Shown: piece by piece, positions 42,212 through 51,890 of the stretch
How the letters are laid out: each line of letters opens with the position of its first letter
How positions within the stretch are numbered: position 1 is the stretch's first letter
DNA from: Fibrobacterota bacterium
Lineage (GTDB): Bacteria; Fibrobacterota; Fibrobacteria; UBA11236
DNA length: 64,000 bases
Direction: 5' to 3'
Assembly: GCA_019509785.1 (NCBI GenBank)
Contig: JAEKLQ010000063.1
Coordinates: 57,234 to 121,233, forward strand
Made by a program: the position numbers and the translations under genes
Notes under the pieces: generated by a model
Databases searched by the model: none
Seen by the model: the letters and a program-made list of their open reading frames with translations, nothing else
What the model was told of the DNA's origin: nothing

Positions 42212-45200
42212 CTACGCGGCGATCCGGCTGGCTTCGTCGAGCTGCACGCTCACCAGCTTGGATATGCCCTTGATCTCCTGCGTGACCCCGTACAGCATGT
42301 CCGAGGCCGCCATGGTGCGCTTGTTGTGGGTCACCACGATGAACTGGGTCTGGTGCGAGAAGCGGCGTAACAGGTTGACGAAGCGCCCGATGTTGGCGTC
42401 GTCCAGCGGCCCGTCCACCTCATCCATGATACAGTAGGGCGAAGGGCGCACCAGGTACAGGGCGAACAGCAGGGAGATGGCGGTCAGGGCGCGTTCTCCG
42501 CCCGAAAGCAAGGACACGCCACGCATCTTCTTGCCCGTGGGCCGCGCGTTGATCTCGATCTTGGCGTCCAGCGGATCGACGTTGTCTTCCAGGGCCAACT
42601 GGGCCTCGCCGCCTTCGAACAGGCTGGAGAACACGTCCTGGAAATTCTTCTGCACCACCGCGAAGGTGGCCAGGAACTGCTCGCGGGCCACCTTGTCCAG
42701 CTTCTTAATGGCCTTCTCCAGGCCCTGGCGGGCGCGATCCAGATCGGTGAACTGCTTGTTCACCTCGTCCAGCTTAGCCTTCTCGGCCTCGTAATCCTCG
42801 AGGGCGCCGGGATTGATGTTCCCCAGATTCTTCAGCTTGTCCTTATAGGCGGCGATCTCTTCCATGGCCGTGGCGGCGTCGTAGGCCACCTTCTCGAAGA
42901 TCAATATTTGCTCGCCCTCGTCGTTCAGCTTGTGCGGGTTGGAAAGGTCCACCTCGTGGAGTTCGAACATGCGCTCGCGGATGTTGGACATGGCGGCGCG
43001 GGCCTGCTCCATCTTCATGGCCGCATCGTGCCGGCCCTGGGTCACGGCGCGCAATTCGTCGTTCCGGTTGCGGATCTGCACGCGGATCTCGTCCAAGCGG
43101 CCCACCTTGGAATCGTAGACCTCCTTCGCCTGATCGCGCAGCTTCTCCTCCCCGGCCATGCGCGTATGCAGGATCTCGATCTGATCCATCACCGTTTCCA
43201 TGCGGCCGTTCATTTGCGCGATGAGGTTTTCCCACTCCGTCTTCTGCGCCGCGTTCTTGGCGGCCAGTTCTTGCTGCTCCTTCTGGGCGCGGTCCAGGTA
43301 CTCCAGCCTCAGCACCATGGCCTTGGACTGGGACTCGTTCTGGGCCTTCAGCTTATCCAGATCGCGCAGCCGTTCCTCGAAGCGGGCCCGCTCGGCCTCG
43401 GCCTTATGCACCTCTTCCAGGGCATGGTGGAATTGGTTCTCCAGCACCTTGCGGGCTTCTTCGCTTTCTTCCAGGCTTCCGGCCATCTCGGCCTGATCGC
43501 GCTCGGTGGATTCCAACTGGTCGCGCACCGTTTCCAACTTCAGGCGCTTCTGGCTCTTGTCCTTGTCCATCGTCTCCATGGAAGAGAGGATGTAGTTGAG
43601 CTTGGATTTCTGTTCCTGCCACTTGCGTTCGGCTTGCTTCTGCTCCTGTCCCATGGCCGCCTGGCCCTGTTCCAATTGCTTGCGCTCGGCCTCCAGGGCC
43701 AACAGGCGTTCGCCCAGGTCCTTGGCCTTGACCGTAACTTCCACGAGACGGGCCGCGGTCTGCTCCAGCAGGTGCTTGCGCTGCAAGAGGCCGGTCTTTT
43801 CGCCCTTGCGGGCCCCGCCCAGGACCAACCCCGAGGCGTGGACCATTTCCCCGGCGGGAGTCACGAGCCAGATATCCTGGCCTTCGATGCGCGCGAGCGC
43901 GCTCCAGGCCGCATCCTGGCTTTCCATCAGGGCGTAATTGCCGAGGGCCAGCTCCAACAAGGGCTTGAGACCCGCGTCCGCCGAGACTTTCTCTATGATC
44001 CAGCCTTGGAAACCGGGAACCGAGGTGAGATCAGGGCGGGGACGGACGAAGGGCGTAGCCGAGCCATGGGAGGCGAACAGGATGGCTTCGCCTTTCTGCG
44101 ATTCCTTCAGCTCGCGAAGCAGATCGAGTTGGGTGCCTTGATCGGGCACCAGCATGGCCTGCAGGTATCGGCCCAGGCATTTCTCGGCCACCAATACCGC
44201 TTCTTCCGGCACCTTCACCGCGTCGGCGAGGAGGGACTGGATGCGATCCTTGGCCTTGGCCATCAGATGCTGTACGCCCCCGTCCACGCCTTCCATGCTT
44301 TCCTGCAAACCCTTCAGCATCGCGTGACGGGTCTCCAGGGCCACCTTCTCCGAAGCGGCTTCCCGCTCCTCCCGGCGCAAGGTCTCCCATTCCCGGGCGA
44401 TATCCACCAAACGGCTCGATCCCGCGCCGATGCGGCCCCCCAGCTCGGTCACCTGGGCTTCCAGGATCCGCACCTGCTCTTCGACCGTGGCCTTCTCGTC
44501 CGAGAAGTTCAGCACGCGTTCGGTGACTTCCTGCAGGGCGGCGTCGAGCTCCTGCTCGTCTTCCTTGAGATGCTGCAATTGGGTATTGGCGTTGCCGGCG
44601 CGATTGCGCAGGGCCGACAGCTCTTCCAAGGCCTGCAAGCGCTCTTCGGCCAACTCATCGGCGCGGCGGCGCGTATCGGAGTAATTCCGGTACAGGCGTT
44701 CCTTCTCCTCGGCATGGCCCGTGGTCATCCCGGCCAACTCGCCCTTTTCCGCCTCCAGCCGGACGATCTCTTCCTGGTCCTTATGCTTTTCCTGGGCGAT
44801 CTCCCCCAAGCGGCGGCCGGCCTGCTCGGTCTCCGCGTCCAAGCGCTTGATGGATTCGCCCAGGTGCAGGATGCGATCCTTGGACTTGTCCAACTCGTTT
44901 TCCAGGCGCACCACTTCGGCGTTGGTGGCGGCCACCACCTGGTTCAGGCGGGAGAGCGCCTGCTCTTCTTCCACCATCATCAGCTTGCCCTCTTCCAATT
45001 CCGTCTCGCGGGCGGTGATCTGGGACTGCAAGCTGTCGATGAGATCCTGGCCTTTGCCGGCTTCGGCCTGCATGGACCGGTAGCGGGCGTCCAACTCCAC
45101 GAAGGAATCGAGGTTGTAGCTCAGTTCCAGGGAGACGTAGGCCTTCCTGAGCTCGCGCCACTTTTCCGCCTTCTTGGCCTGGCGCTCGAACATGTTCACG

Positions 45201-45805
45201 TTCTGCTGGACGAACTTGAGGTTGTCTTCCACGCGCGCCAAGTCCAGCGCGGTGCGTTCCAATTGGCGCAAGGTCTCTTTGCGCTGCTGCTTGTACTTGG
45301 AAATGCCCGAGGCTTCTTCGAACATGGTCCGCCGCTCGTCGGCCTTCTCCGACAAGATGCTGTCGATCATCTTGGCTTCGATTAAGCTGTAGCTGGCGGC
45401 GCCCATTCCCGTATCGTAGAACAGGTTATGGATGTCCTTCAGGCGGCACGGCTGGTTGTTGATCAGGTACTCGGTCTCGCCGTTGCGGAAGGCGCGCCGG
45501 GTGATCATGATCTGGGTGTACTCCGAGGGGAGAACGCCGGAATCGTTATTGATAAGCAGGGAAACCTCGGCCATGTTCAGGGGCGGCTTATCCGCTGTGC
45601 CGCTGAAGATGACGTCCTCCATCTTGCTGGAGCGCAAGGCCTTGGCGCGTTGCTCGCCCAGCACCCAGCGGATGGCATCGATGATGTTGGACTTCCCGCA
45701 GCCGTTGGGGCCGACCACCGAGGTGATGCCTTCCCCGGGAAAATTGACCTCCACCTTATTGGCGAAGGATTTGAATCCGAAGATCCGCAGCTTGGATAAG
45801 TACAT
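42212..45805 (-). CDS. smc: Chromosome segregation protein SMC
   Basis: The 1197-residue ATPase organises and segregates the chromosome with ScpA and ScpB. The N-terminal head has LRIFGFKSFA and Walker A GPNGCGKSN at about residues 32-40. Two long coiled coils flank the hinge, around residues 510-680 (GVDGGVQHLMAKAKDRIQSL, PGFQGWIIEKVSAD, IWLVTPAGEMVHASG). The C-terminal head has the signature LLSGGERALTAISLLFAL and Walker B YCIMDEVDGPLDDANI. AAGGA lies close before the ATG. No scpA or scpB is adjacent. The kinase gene starts 24 bases beyond its end on the same strand. Confidence 0.97.
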   Translation of the reverse strand: MYLSKLRIFGFKSFANKVEVNFPGEGITSVVGPNGCGKSNIIDAIRWVLGEQRAKALRSSKMEDVIFSGTADKPPLNMAEVSLLINNDSGVLPSEYTQIMITRRAFRNGETEYLINNQPCRLKDIHNLFYDTGMGAASYSLIEAKMIDSILSEKADERRTMFEEASGISKYKQQRKETLRQLERTALDLARVEDNLKFVQQNVNMFERQAKKAEKWRELRKAYVSLELSYNLDSFVELDARYRSMQAEAGKGQDLIDSLQSQITARETELEEGKLMMVEEEQALSRLNQVVAATNAEVVRLENELDKSKDRILHLGESIKRLDAETEQAGRRLGEIAQEKHKDQEEIVRLEAEKGELAGMTTGHAEEKERLYRNYSDTRRRADELAEERLQALEELSALRNRAGNANTQLQHLKEDEQELDAALQEVTERVLNFSDEKATVEEQVRILEAQVTELGGRIGAGSSRLVDIAREWETLRREEREAASEKVALETRHAMLKGLQESMEGVDGGVQHLMAKAKDRIQSLLADAVKVPEEAVLVAEKCLGRYLQAMLVPDQGTQLDLLRELKESQKGEAILFASHGSATPFVRPRPDLTSVPGFQGWIIEKVSADAGLKPLLELALGNYALMESQDAAWSALARIEGQDIWLVTPAGEMVHASGLVLGGARKGEKTGLLQRKHLLEQTAARLVEVTVKAKDLGERLLALEAERKQLEQGQAAMGQEQKQAERKWQEQKSKLNYILSSMETMDKDKSQKRLKLETVRDQLESTERDQAEMAGSLEESEEARKVLENQFHHALEEVHKAEAERARFEERLRDLDKLKAQNESQSKAMVLRLEYLDRAQKEQQELAAKNAAQKTEWENLIAQMNGRMETVMDQIEILHTRMAGEEKLRDQAKEVYDSKVGRLDEIRVQIRNRNDELRAVTQGRHDAAMKMEQARAAMSNIRERMFELHEVDLSNPHKLNDEGEQILIFEKVAYDAATAMEEIAAYKDKLKNLGNINPGALEDYEAEKAKLDEVNKQFTDLDRARQGLEKAIKKLDKVAREQFLATFAVVQKNFQDVFSSLFEGGEAQLALEDNVDPLDAKIEINARPTGKKMRGVSLLSGGERALTAISLLFALYLVRPSPYCIMDEVDGPLDDANIGRFVNLLRRFSHQTQFIVVTHNKRTMAASDMLYGVTQEIKGISKLVSVQLDEASRIAA

Positions 45806-46177
45806 GCCAATCCTTAGGAAAGGGGGCCAGGTCTGCCGGAAAATGGCAGAGGCCCGGTAATGCTAATCGGGGAAAGATAGTCTCTGGGACCCCGTAAACC
45901 GGGGCTTGGAGCCGGTTTAGAGGGATGATGACGCAAATCCTGCGAGGTTAATGCGTTAGTGGTTTTCGAAACAGTCTATCCACCGTCTATCCCCGGTTCG
46001 CGAGCCGGGTTGCCAACAAAGTACCAACCGGGATTCCGCATAGCTCCATCAGAAGGGGCGCAATAAACCCAAGTGGCCGGGTCCGGAGTCCCGTCGACCC
46101 CGCGTTCACATCCGGCAACGAATTTCAGGGACCGCGGGTTCCGGCCCTCACCCCAAAGCGCTACCTTGAAAGGGACC
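45806..46177. other. Divergent intergenic region between smc and the TIGR02147 gene
   Basis: No gene is supported in these 372 bases. TAAACCGG (45895-45902) and CCGGTTTA (45912-45919) form an eight-bp hairpin with a nine-base loop, placed where an smc leader or operator would lie. Two direct copies of GTCTATCC occur near 45973-45995, followed by a GC-rich imperfect palindrome (CCCGGTTCGCGAGCCGGG). Promoters for both divergent genes must be here but no convincing -35/-10 pair was found. Confidence 0.45.
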
Positions 46178-47023
46178 ATGCGCCCCGAGCCGATGCCGCT
46201 CAACATCCTTATGTATTCCGACTATCGGCTGTACCTCAAGGAATACTACGAGACCCGTAAGGCCTCGCAACCCAGTTTCTCGTTCCGTTACCTTTCCACC
46301 CGGGCGGGCATCAACTCCTCGGCGTTCTACAAATACATCATCGACGGCAAACGGAACCTGACCAAAACGACCATCCTGAAGACCTGCGCGGCCCTGAAGC
46401 TGATGGACAAGGAAGCCGAATACTTCGAGAACCTGGTCTTCTTCAACCAGGCGAAGACGATCAAGGAAAAGAACCTTTATTTCGACAAGCTGACCCGCCT
46501 GCGGGGCGACTACGAACGCCGCCGGGTGGAAGAAAGCCAATACGCCTTCTACGGGGAATGGCACCATAGCGCGGTGCGCGAATTGCTCGGGTGCATGCGG
46601 TTCAAATGGGATTACCCGTTCCTGGCGAAGTGCCTGACGCCGTCCATAACCCCGTCGCAGGCGGAAGAATCGGTGGCCTTACTGGCGCGCTTGGGGATGG
46701 CGAAGAAGGATGCCCAGGGGCGCTGGCGCCAGGCTGATCCGGTATTGACCACCGGCGGGCAGGTGGATGCGGCGGCGGTGGTGGATTTCCAGAAGCGCAT
46801 GCTGGAGCTGGCCCTGGAGGCCTTCGATCGGGCCGCGCCCGGGGAACGGCTGATGTCCTCGACCACGTTCGGGATTTCCCCGGAAACCTTCGATTTGTTC
46901 AAGAAGAAGATCCGGGATCTCAAGGCGGAACTCCTCGAGCTGGCTCGGCTGGACGGGAATCCCTCGCGCGCCTACCAATTGAACCTGAACCTGTTCCCTT
47001 TGTCCCGGGAAAATCGCGTATGA
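46178..47023 (+). CDS. TIGR02147 family protein (Fibrobacter-type putative regulator)
   Basis: A 281-residue member of the TIGR02147 family (DUF4423-related), known mainly from Fibrobacter relatives. The start region PLNILMYSDYRLYLKEYYET and the HTH-like part FSFRYLSTRAGINSSAFYKY with IIDGKRNLTKTTILK are typical. The middle contains YAFYGEWHHSAVRELLG, and the C-terminal domain ends SRAYQLNLNLFPLS. The N-terminal third looks like a DNA-binding helix-turn-helix. The start at 46178 has AAAGGGA just upstream and matches the family start. It overlaps the next lipoprotein gene by four bases (ATGA), a pairing that suggests regulator plus envelope partner. Confidence 0.85.
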   Translation: MRPEPMPLNILMYSDYRLYLKEYYETRKASQPSFSFRYLSTRAGINSSAFYKYIIDGKRNLTKTTILKTCAALKLMDKEAEYFENLVFFNQAKTIKEKNLYFDKLTRLRGDYERRRVEESQYAFYGEWHHSAVRELLGCMRFKWDYPFLAKCLTPSITPSQAEESVALLARLGMAKKDAQGRWRQADPVLTTGGQVDAAAVVDFQKRMLELALEAFDRAAPGERLMSSTTFGISPETFDLFKKKIRDLKAELLELARLDGNPSRAYQLNLNLFPLSRENRV

Positions 47024-47634
47024 AGATCCGCGCCGTCCTCGCGGCCCTGGCCCTGGCCGCCTGCGTGCTTTCCCCAGACCGCCAGGCCCGCGGCGGCGGT
47101 TCCGACACGGAGACCCTATCGGGCCTCGTGACCGGCGCGACCGGCGCGCCGGCCGCCGCCGTCCAAGTCAAATTGATACCTGCCGGATATGATCCCAGCC
47201 GGCCCGACACGACGCTCATCCGCCGCACCCTTACCGGAAGCGACGGGTCCTTCCGATTCGAGAAGGTGGACACGTCGATCGCCTGGAACCTCATCGCGGG
47301 CGAATCCGCCCTGAAGTCGTGGGCTTTCGCCGGCGCCTTGCGCGCCGGCGGGTCACGGCACGCCCTGGCCCTTTCCGAGCCCAAGGTTTTCCTCGTTTCC
47401 CTGCATTCCGCCGCCTATGCGGCGAAGGATTCCGGCATCGCGTATTTCCCCGGCACGGATATCCTCGCGCGTTGCGACGCCATTTCGGTTTCGCGCCTGG
47501 ATTCGGTGCCCGCGGGGGCCTCCCGGATCGTGATCGAGAGCCGCGCCGGATGGAAGCACGATACCACCTTGGTCGCCGTTGCCGATACGGCGCGAGTGGT
47601 GGCGGATAGCGCGGGGATCCGCATAACACCTTGA
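47020..47634 (+). CDS. Lipoprotein with carboxypeptidase-regulatory-like domain
   Basis: A 204-residue protein. The signal MKIRAVLAALALAAC has a lipobox (LALAAC). A CarboxypepD_reg-like beta domain follows: LSGLVTGATGAPAAAVQVKL to GSDGSFRFEKVDTS. The second half has no recognised domain. It overlaps the TIGR02147 gene and is probably translated with it. Lipoproteins of this kind paired with TIGR02147 genes may act as the sensing or regulating envelope partner; that is inference. Confidence 0.65.
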   Translation: MKIRAVLAALALAACVLSPDRQARGGGSDTETLSGLVTGATGAPAAAVQVKLIPAGYDPSRPDTTLIRRTLTGSDGSFRFEKVDTSIAWNLIAGESALKSWAFAGALRAGGSRHALALSEPKVFLVSLHSAAYAAKDSGIAYFPGTDILARCDAISVSRLDSVPAGASRIVIESRAGWKHDTTLVAVADTARVVADSAGIRITP

Positions 47635-47647
47635 GAAGGATCGCGTC

Positions 47648-48844
47648 ATGAAAAACGCTTTCGCCCCTGCGCGCATTCGTCTTGCCCTGATCCAGGCCCT
47701 GCTCCTGGCGATCCCGGCCGGCGCCGGCTGGACCGCCCTGGCGGCGCCCAACATCCCGGAGGCGACCGCCTTCCGCGATTGGCGCGGACTGGAAACCTCC
47801 CGATTGATCGCCGATGATAGCGGCGCGCTTTACCTATACCTGGGGGATACGCTGTACCAGGGTCGGAACCGCGGGGAGGATTGGTCCGTCCTCACGACCT
47901 GTCCCTACGGGGAAGCCAGTCCCGTGTATCGGCCTATCCTACTGTACCGGGACGATTGGCTGGTTTGCAATCGCGAGATCAGCTTCGACCGGGGAAAGGA
48001 ATGGCGGGAAGCCCCGGCGGAATTCGTAGGCATGATGTGGCTGACCCTGATGCCGGGGAATCGCTTCTTGGGCAGCCGTTTCTATGGCGAAAGCCTATGG
48101 CTGAGCCCGGATTCGGGATCGACTTTCGATCAGGTGGGGGGCATGCGGGGCCGCTACCAGGATCTGGCCGATTTGGGGGATGGCCAATACCTGGTGGCGG
48201 GAGCGACCTCGAGTTCGGTGGCGGGCATGAATACGGATATGCTCTATACCCCGGACGGAGGGCTGACTTGGAACCCGCTGGTTAAGCCTTCCGGCGATTC
48301 GGTGGAGCCGGTACGGGCCTATGTCCTCGCCACGGATCCGCATCCCGCCGCCGGAACGGCCTATGCCCTCTCCGATTCGGGAAGCCTTGCCCGCCTGAAC
48401 GTCATCCGCTGGGTGGGAGGCGTGATCCATGTCGCGACCCGTTCGGCCGGCGCCGGATTCCCGGACTCCGCCGTAACCTGCTTCCGCGCCGTGGCCATAC
48501 CGGGCGGCGCCGGGACACGGCTTTGGCTGGGAACCTGGGGGCAAGGCCTTTTCGCCAGCGACGATGGTGGCCTGTCTTGGGTCCGCGGTAACGAAGGGTT
48601 ATCCGATCTCCATGTGGGAGGCCTGGCCGTTTCCGGAGCGGACATCTTCGCCTTGACCCGGGACGGACTCTACCGGGCGATGGTTACCACCGGAATACGC
48701 AGGGGCGTCCTGCCGGAAAGGCGCGGGGCGGCGGAACGGAAAAGCGATGCCGCCCTTTTGTTCCCGGGCCCGGGGCCGGATGGCAGGTCCGGACCGGGTT
48801 TCCGCATCGACGGCAGGCGGGCCAAGGCGATGGCCGGGCAGTGA
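47648..48844 (+). CDS. Secreted BNR/YCF48-like beta-propeller protein
   Basis: A 398-residue exported protein with signal peptide LALIQALLLAIPAGAGWTALA. Repeated Asp-box segments are visible: NRGEDWSVL, SPDSGSTFDQV, TPDGGLTWNPL, SDDGGLSWVRG. The closing part LFALTRDGLY-like (IFALTRDGLYRA) is also typical. Such folds bind glycans or proteins. The last 45 residues are Arg/Gly/Pro-rich and look disordered. ATG 47648 follows AAGGA. The stop overlaps the next gene region. Confidence 0.7.
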   Translation: MKNAFAPARIRLALIQALLLAIPAGAGWTALAAPNIPEATAFRDWRGLETSRLIADDSGALYLYLGDTLYQGRNRGEDWSVLTTCPYGEASPVYRPILLYRDDWLVCNREISFDRGKEWREAPAEFVGMMWLTLMPGNRFLGSRFYGESLWLSPDSGSTFDQVGGMRGRYQDLADLGDGQYLVAGATSSSVAGMNTDMLYTPDGGLTWNPLVKPSGDSVEPVRAYVLATDPHPAAGTAYALSDSGSLARLNVIRWVGGVIHVATRSAGAGFPDSAVTCFRAVAIPGGAGTRLWLGTWGQGLFASDDGGLSWVRGNEGLSDLHVGGLAVSGADIFALTRDGLYRAMVTTGIRRGVLPERRGAAERKSDAALLFPGPGPDGRSGPGFRIDGRRAKAMAGQ

Positions 48845-48855
48845 AAGGATCGCAT

Positions 48856-49773
48856 ATGGATAGAAGGAGATTCCTGCGGACCGGCGGAGCGGCCCTGGCC
48901 GCCCTCGCGCTTCCCCGCCGCTTGCGCGCCGACGCTTGCCCTGCGCCCACGACCGATGACTATAACGGTTACGGCCCTTATTACCTGGACGGCGCCCCGC
49001 GGCAGTCCCGCCTGGGCCTGCCCGATGAGCCCGGCGTCCCGTTGCAAATCCAAGGCACGGTCTCCAATTGCGCCGGCCCCCTCTCCGACATCAGCCTGGA
49101 GGTCTGGCATGCGACCGATGCGGGATGCTATATCCATCCCTCCCAACCCGAATGCGATGATCACGGCAACCCCGAGGCCTCGCGGCTCTGGGGTAGGATG
49201 ATCACCGGCGCGGACGGGGCATTCGAATTCAGGACCATCAAGCCCGGCGCCTACCTCAACGGGGACGCCTACCGGCCCAGCCATATCCATTTCCGCGTCC
49301 GGCAACCGGCTTCCGATCGGTACGGGGCCTACGAACTCGTCACCCAACTCTACTTCGAAGGCGACCCCTACATCGCGGGCGACGCTGGCGCCGAGGATCC
49401 CGGCGCCAAGACGCGCATCATCCCCCTGACAGCCATCGACGGCGTAATGTCGGGTAACTTTCCGGTTTTCTTGCCCGGGGGAAGCACGGCCCTGGGGCAT
49501 CGCAACCTCTTGGCCGATCCCGCGCTACGGGCCTTCGACGTCTACGTGGAGCGCTCCGGCGACTTCTTCCGGATCCTCCTGCCGCCCGTACCTGCCGGGC
49601 AGCAGATCGAAACGCGCATACACGATGCCGCCGGGATCTTAGTCCGCCGGAGCCTGCACACTTCCCCTATCGAATTGGATGCGTCCTTATTGCCAAGGGG
49701 GGTTTACCAGGCCGAGTTCCAATGGTGGACCGACAAGGGCCGACGGACCGAATCGGTTGCTTTGCGCAGGTAA
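48856..49773 (+). CDS. Exported intradiol ring-cleavage dioxygenase-like protein
   Basis: The 305-residue protein starts at ATG 48856, preceded by AAAGGA (GTG 48841 is a less likely start). The Tat signal is RRRFLRTGGAALAALALP. The catalytic region resembles protocatechuate 3,4-dioxygenase: DISLEVWHATDAGCYIH, FEFRTIKPGAYLNGDAYRP then SHIHFRV. These supply Tyr, Tyr, His and His as the non-heme Fe(III) ligands. The C-terminal 90 residues form a beta-rich domain (IHDAAGILVRRSLHTSPIEL, LPRGVYQAEFQW) similar to secretion-associated C-terminal domains. Secreted intradiol dioxygenase-like proteins occur in plant-litter degraders; a role on lignin-derived aromatics is possible. Confidence 0.78.
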   Translation: MDRRRFLRTGGAALAALALPRRLRADACPAPTTDDYNGYGPYYLDGAPRQSRLGLPDEPGVPLQIQGTVSNCAGPLSDISLEVWHATDAGCYIHPSQPECDDHGNPEASRLWGRMITGADGAFEFRTIKPGAYLNGDAYRPSHIHFRVRQPASDRYGAYELVTQLYFEGDPYIAGDAGAEDPGAKTRIIPLTAIDGVMSGNFPVFLPGGSTALGHRNLLADPALRAFDVYVERSGDFFRILLPPVPAGQQIETRIHDAAGILVRRSLHTSPIELDASLLPRGVYQAEFQWWTDKGRRTESVALRR

Positions 49774-49948
49774 GGCCGAATCACGCACGTTTCGGCTACC
49801 GGGTTGACAGAAAACGCGGTTTTTGCTCAAGTTTGCACGGCTTTTCCAGAAGCGGTACACTTGGGGCCTTGAGCCTCGCCCGACCAAAGCCAGCAACTTA
49901 AGTTCAGCCCATCCACGCCCGCCCCGGGCGCATCGCAGAGTTAGTCCC

Positions 49949-51751
49949 ATGAAAAGTTCGCATATCCGCAACGTCGCCATTATCGCCCACGTCGATCACG
50001 GAAAGACCACCCTCGTCGACGGCCTTCTCCGCCAAAGCGGCGTGTTCCGGGAAGGCGCGGTCATGACCGAACGCGTCATGGACTCCAACGACCAGGAGCG
50101 CGAGCGCGGGATCACCATCTTGTCCAAGAATGCCTCGGTGCAGTATAAGGACTATCTGATCAACATCGTGGACACCCCCGGGCACGCCGATTTCGGCGGT
50201 CAGGTGGAACGCGTGCTCGGCACCGTGGACGGCGCCCTGTTGATCGTGGACGCATGGGAAGGCCCCATGGCGCAGACCCGCTTCGTCACCAAGAAGGCCT
50301 TGGAAATGGGCCTCACCTTGGCGGTAGTCATCAACAAGATCGATCGTCCCGGCTGCGAGCCCCACAAGGCCCTCGACAAGGTCTTCGATCTGTTCGTCGA
50401 ACTCGGCGCCAACCATGACCAGCTCGATTTCGGCCACATCTTCGCCGCGGGCCGCAACGGCACCTGCCGCCGCGAGATGACGGATCCGGATTCCAACTTC
50501 ATGCCCCTGTTCGAGATGATCGTGAATAAGATCCCGGCGCCCACCATCGGCACCTCGCCGAATCCGCTGGTCCAGATCACCTCCTTGGATTTCCAGGAGT
50601 TCATGGGCCGCTTGGCCGTGGGCCGTTTGCGCCAGGGAAGCCTCAAGACCAACCAGACCGTCACGCATATCAACGAGGCCGGCCAGGCCAAGAAGGTGCG
50701 TATCACCAAGATCCTGTTCCCCGAAGGCGTGAAGCTGAAGGAAATCGACGAGGCCATCGCCGGCCAGATCGTGTGCCTCGCCGGCATTCCCGACTTCACC
50801 CTGGGCGACACCCTGACGGGCGAAGAGCCGCCGGTGGCCCTCCCCCGCATCAAGGTGGATCCTCCCACCATCTCCATGCGCTTCTCCGTGAACGATTCGC
50901 CCTTCTGCGGCAAGGACGGCGGACGTTACCTGACCTCCAACCATATCGCCGAGCGCCTGGAGCGCGAAGCCGTTTCGGACGTGGCCCTACGGGTCAACAA
51001 ATCCGGGGATGGCGCCTATATCGTCGCCGGCCGCGGCGTGCTGCATCTTTCCGTGCTCATCGAGAAGATGCGCCGCGAGAGCTATGAATTCACCGTCGGA
51101 CGTCCCCGCGTCATCACCCATGAAGAGGACGGCGTGGAGATGGAGCCGGTGGAAACCATCACCATCGACGTGCCCGAGGTCTACGCCGGCGCCGTCATCG
51201 ACGAAATCAACAAGCGCAAGGGCGACATGCGGGACATGCAGCTGGAAGGCACGCAGAACCGCCTGATCTACGACATTCCCGCCCGCGGCCTCATCGGCCT
51301 ACGCTCCAAGCTGATGTCCCTTTCCAAGGGCTACGCGGTGTTCCAGCAGATCTTCAAAGGCTACGAGCCTATGAAGGGCGCCATCGAGCAGCGCCCCAAC
51401 GGCGCGCTCATCTGCAAGGAGCGCGGCGTTTCCGTCGCCTATGCCCTGTGGAAGCTGGAAGAACGCGGCACCATGTTCATCGGCCCGCAGGTGGACGTCT
51501 ATACCGGCATGATCGTCGGCGAGAACAACCGCGGCGAGGATCTGGTCATCAACATCAACAAGGGCAAGCAATTGACCAACATGCGGACCACCTCGTCCGA
51601 TGAGGCCACCGTGCTGACGCCCCACCGGCAGTTGTCCCTGGAAGAGGCCCTGGAATTCATCAACGACGATGAAGCCCTGGAAATCACCCCCAAGAACATC
51701 CGCATCCGCAAGATCCTGCTCGACGAGAACCAGCGCAAGCGCGCGGGCTAA
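49949..51751 (+). CDS. typA: Ribosome-associated GTPase TypA/BipA
   Basis: A translational GTPase of 600 residues involved in 50S assembly and stress adaptation. The G domain includes [42 protein letters not shown] and NKIDRPG. The C-terminal domain has the family hallmark [20 protein letters not shown] and ends with [16 protein letters not shown]. The start at 49949 matches the family start ([18 protein letters not shown]); the frame is open further upstream. TTGACA at 49804-49809 may be part of its promoter, though the -10 partner is poor. Confidence 0.96.
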   Translation: MKSSHIRNVAIIAHVDHGKTTLVDGLLRQSGVFREGAVMTERVMDSNDQERERGITILSKNASVQYKDYLINIVDTPGHADFGGQVERVLGTVDGALLIVDAWEGPMAQTRFVTKKALEMGLTLAVVINKIDRPGCEPHKALDKVFDLFVELGANHDQLDFGHIFAAGRNGTCRREMTDPDSNFMPLFEMIVNKIPAPTIGTSPNPLVQITSLDFQEFMGRLAVGRLRQGSLKTNQTVTHINEAGQAKKVRITKILFPEGVKLKEIDEAIAGQIVCLAGIPDFTLGDTLTGEEPPVALPRIKVDPPTISMRFSVNDSPFCGKDGGRYLTSNHIAERLEREAVSDVALRVNKSGDGAYIVAGRGVLHLSVLIEKMRRESYEFTVGRPRVITHEEDGVEMEPVETITIDVPEVYAGAVIDEINKRKGDMRDMQLEGTQNRLIYDIPARGLIGLRSKLMSLSKGYAVFQQIFKGYEPMKGAIEQRPNGALICKERGVSVAYALWKLEERGTMFIGPQVDVYTGMIVGENNRGEDLVININKGKQLTNMRTTSSDEATVLTPHRQLSLEEALEFINDDEALEITPKNIRIRKILLDENQRKRAG

Positions 51752-51785
51752 TCGATCCAGGCATCCCCAGGGTGCATGTTTGCGG

Positions 51786-51820
51786 CGTTTGGGGTATAAT
51801 GCCCCCAGAGTGTTATTTTT
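51786..51820 (+). promoter_or_regulatory. TATAAT box inside a GGGG/CCCC hairpin after typA
   Basis: A perfect TATAAT lies at 51795-51800, flanked by GGGG and CCCC that can pair, and followed by TTATTTTT at about 51812-51818. It can be read as a -10 element for the SH3/PATAN gene (no good -35) or as a small terminator for typA. The two readings cannot be separated by eye. Confidence 0.35.
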
Positions 51821-51890
51821 CCGGTATGTCCATCGCCCCAGGCCGCGACCGCGGCCGAGCTCCCTCTCCGTGCGCTCCCGGGCTGCGCGC

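Noticed and set aside
42908..45385. Plus-strand open frame of 825 codons opposite smc
   Set aside because: SMC on the minus strand is certain, and the opposite frame has no homology and a shadow-type composition.
45985..46015. tRNA T-arm-like sequence GGTTCGCGAGCC near 45990
   Set aside because: The loop has eight bases instead of seven, and no anticodon arm, D arm or acceptor stem could be built around it on either strand.
49804..49832. TTGACA as a strong typA promoter
   Set aside because: The -35 hexamer is perfect but no acceptable -10 hexamer lies 16-18 bases downstream (CTCAAG, TCAAGT or CAAGTT), so it was not listed as a promoter.
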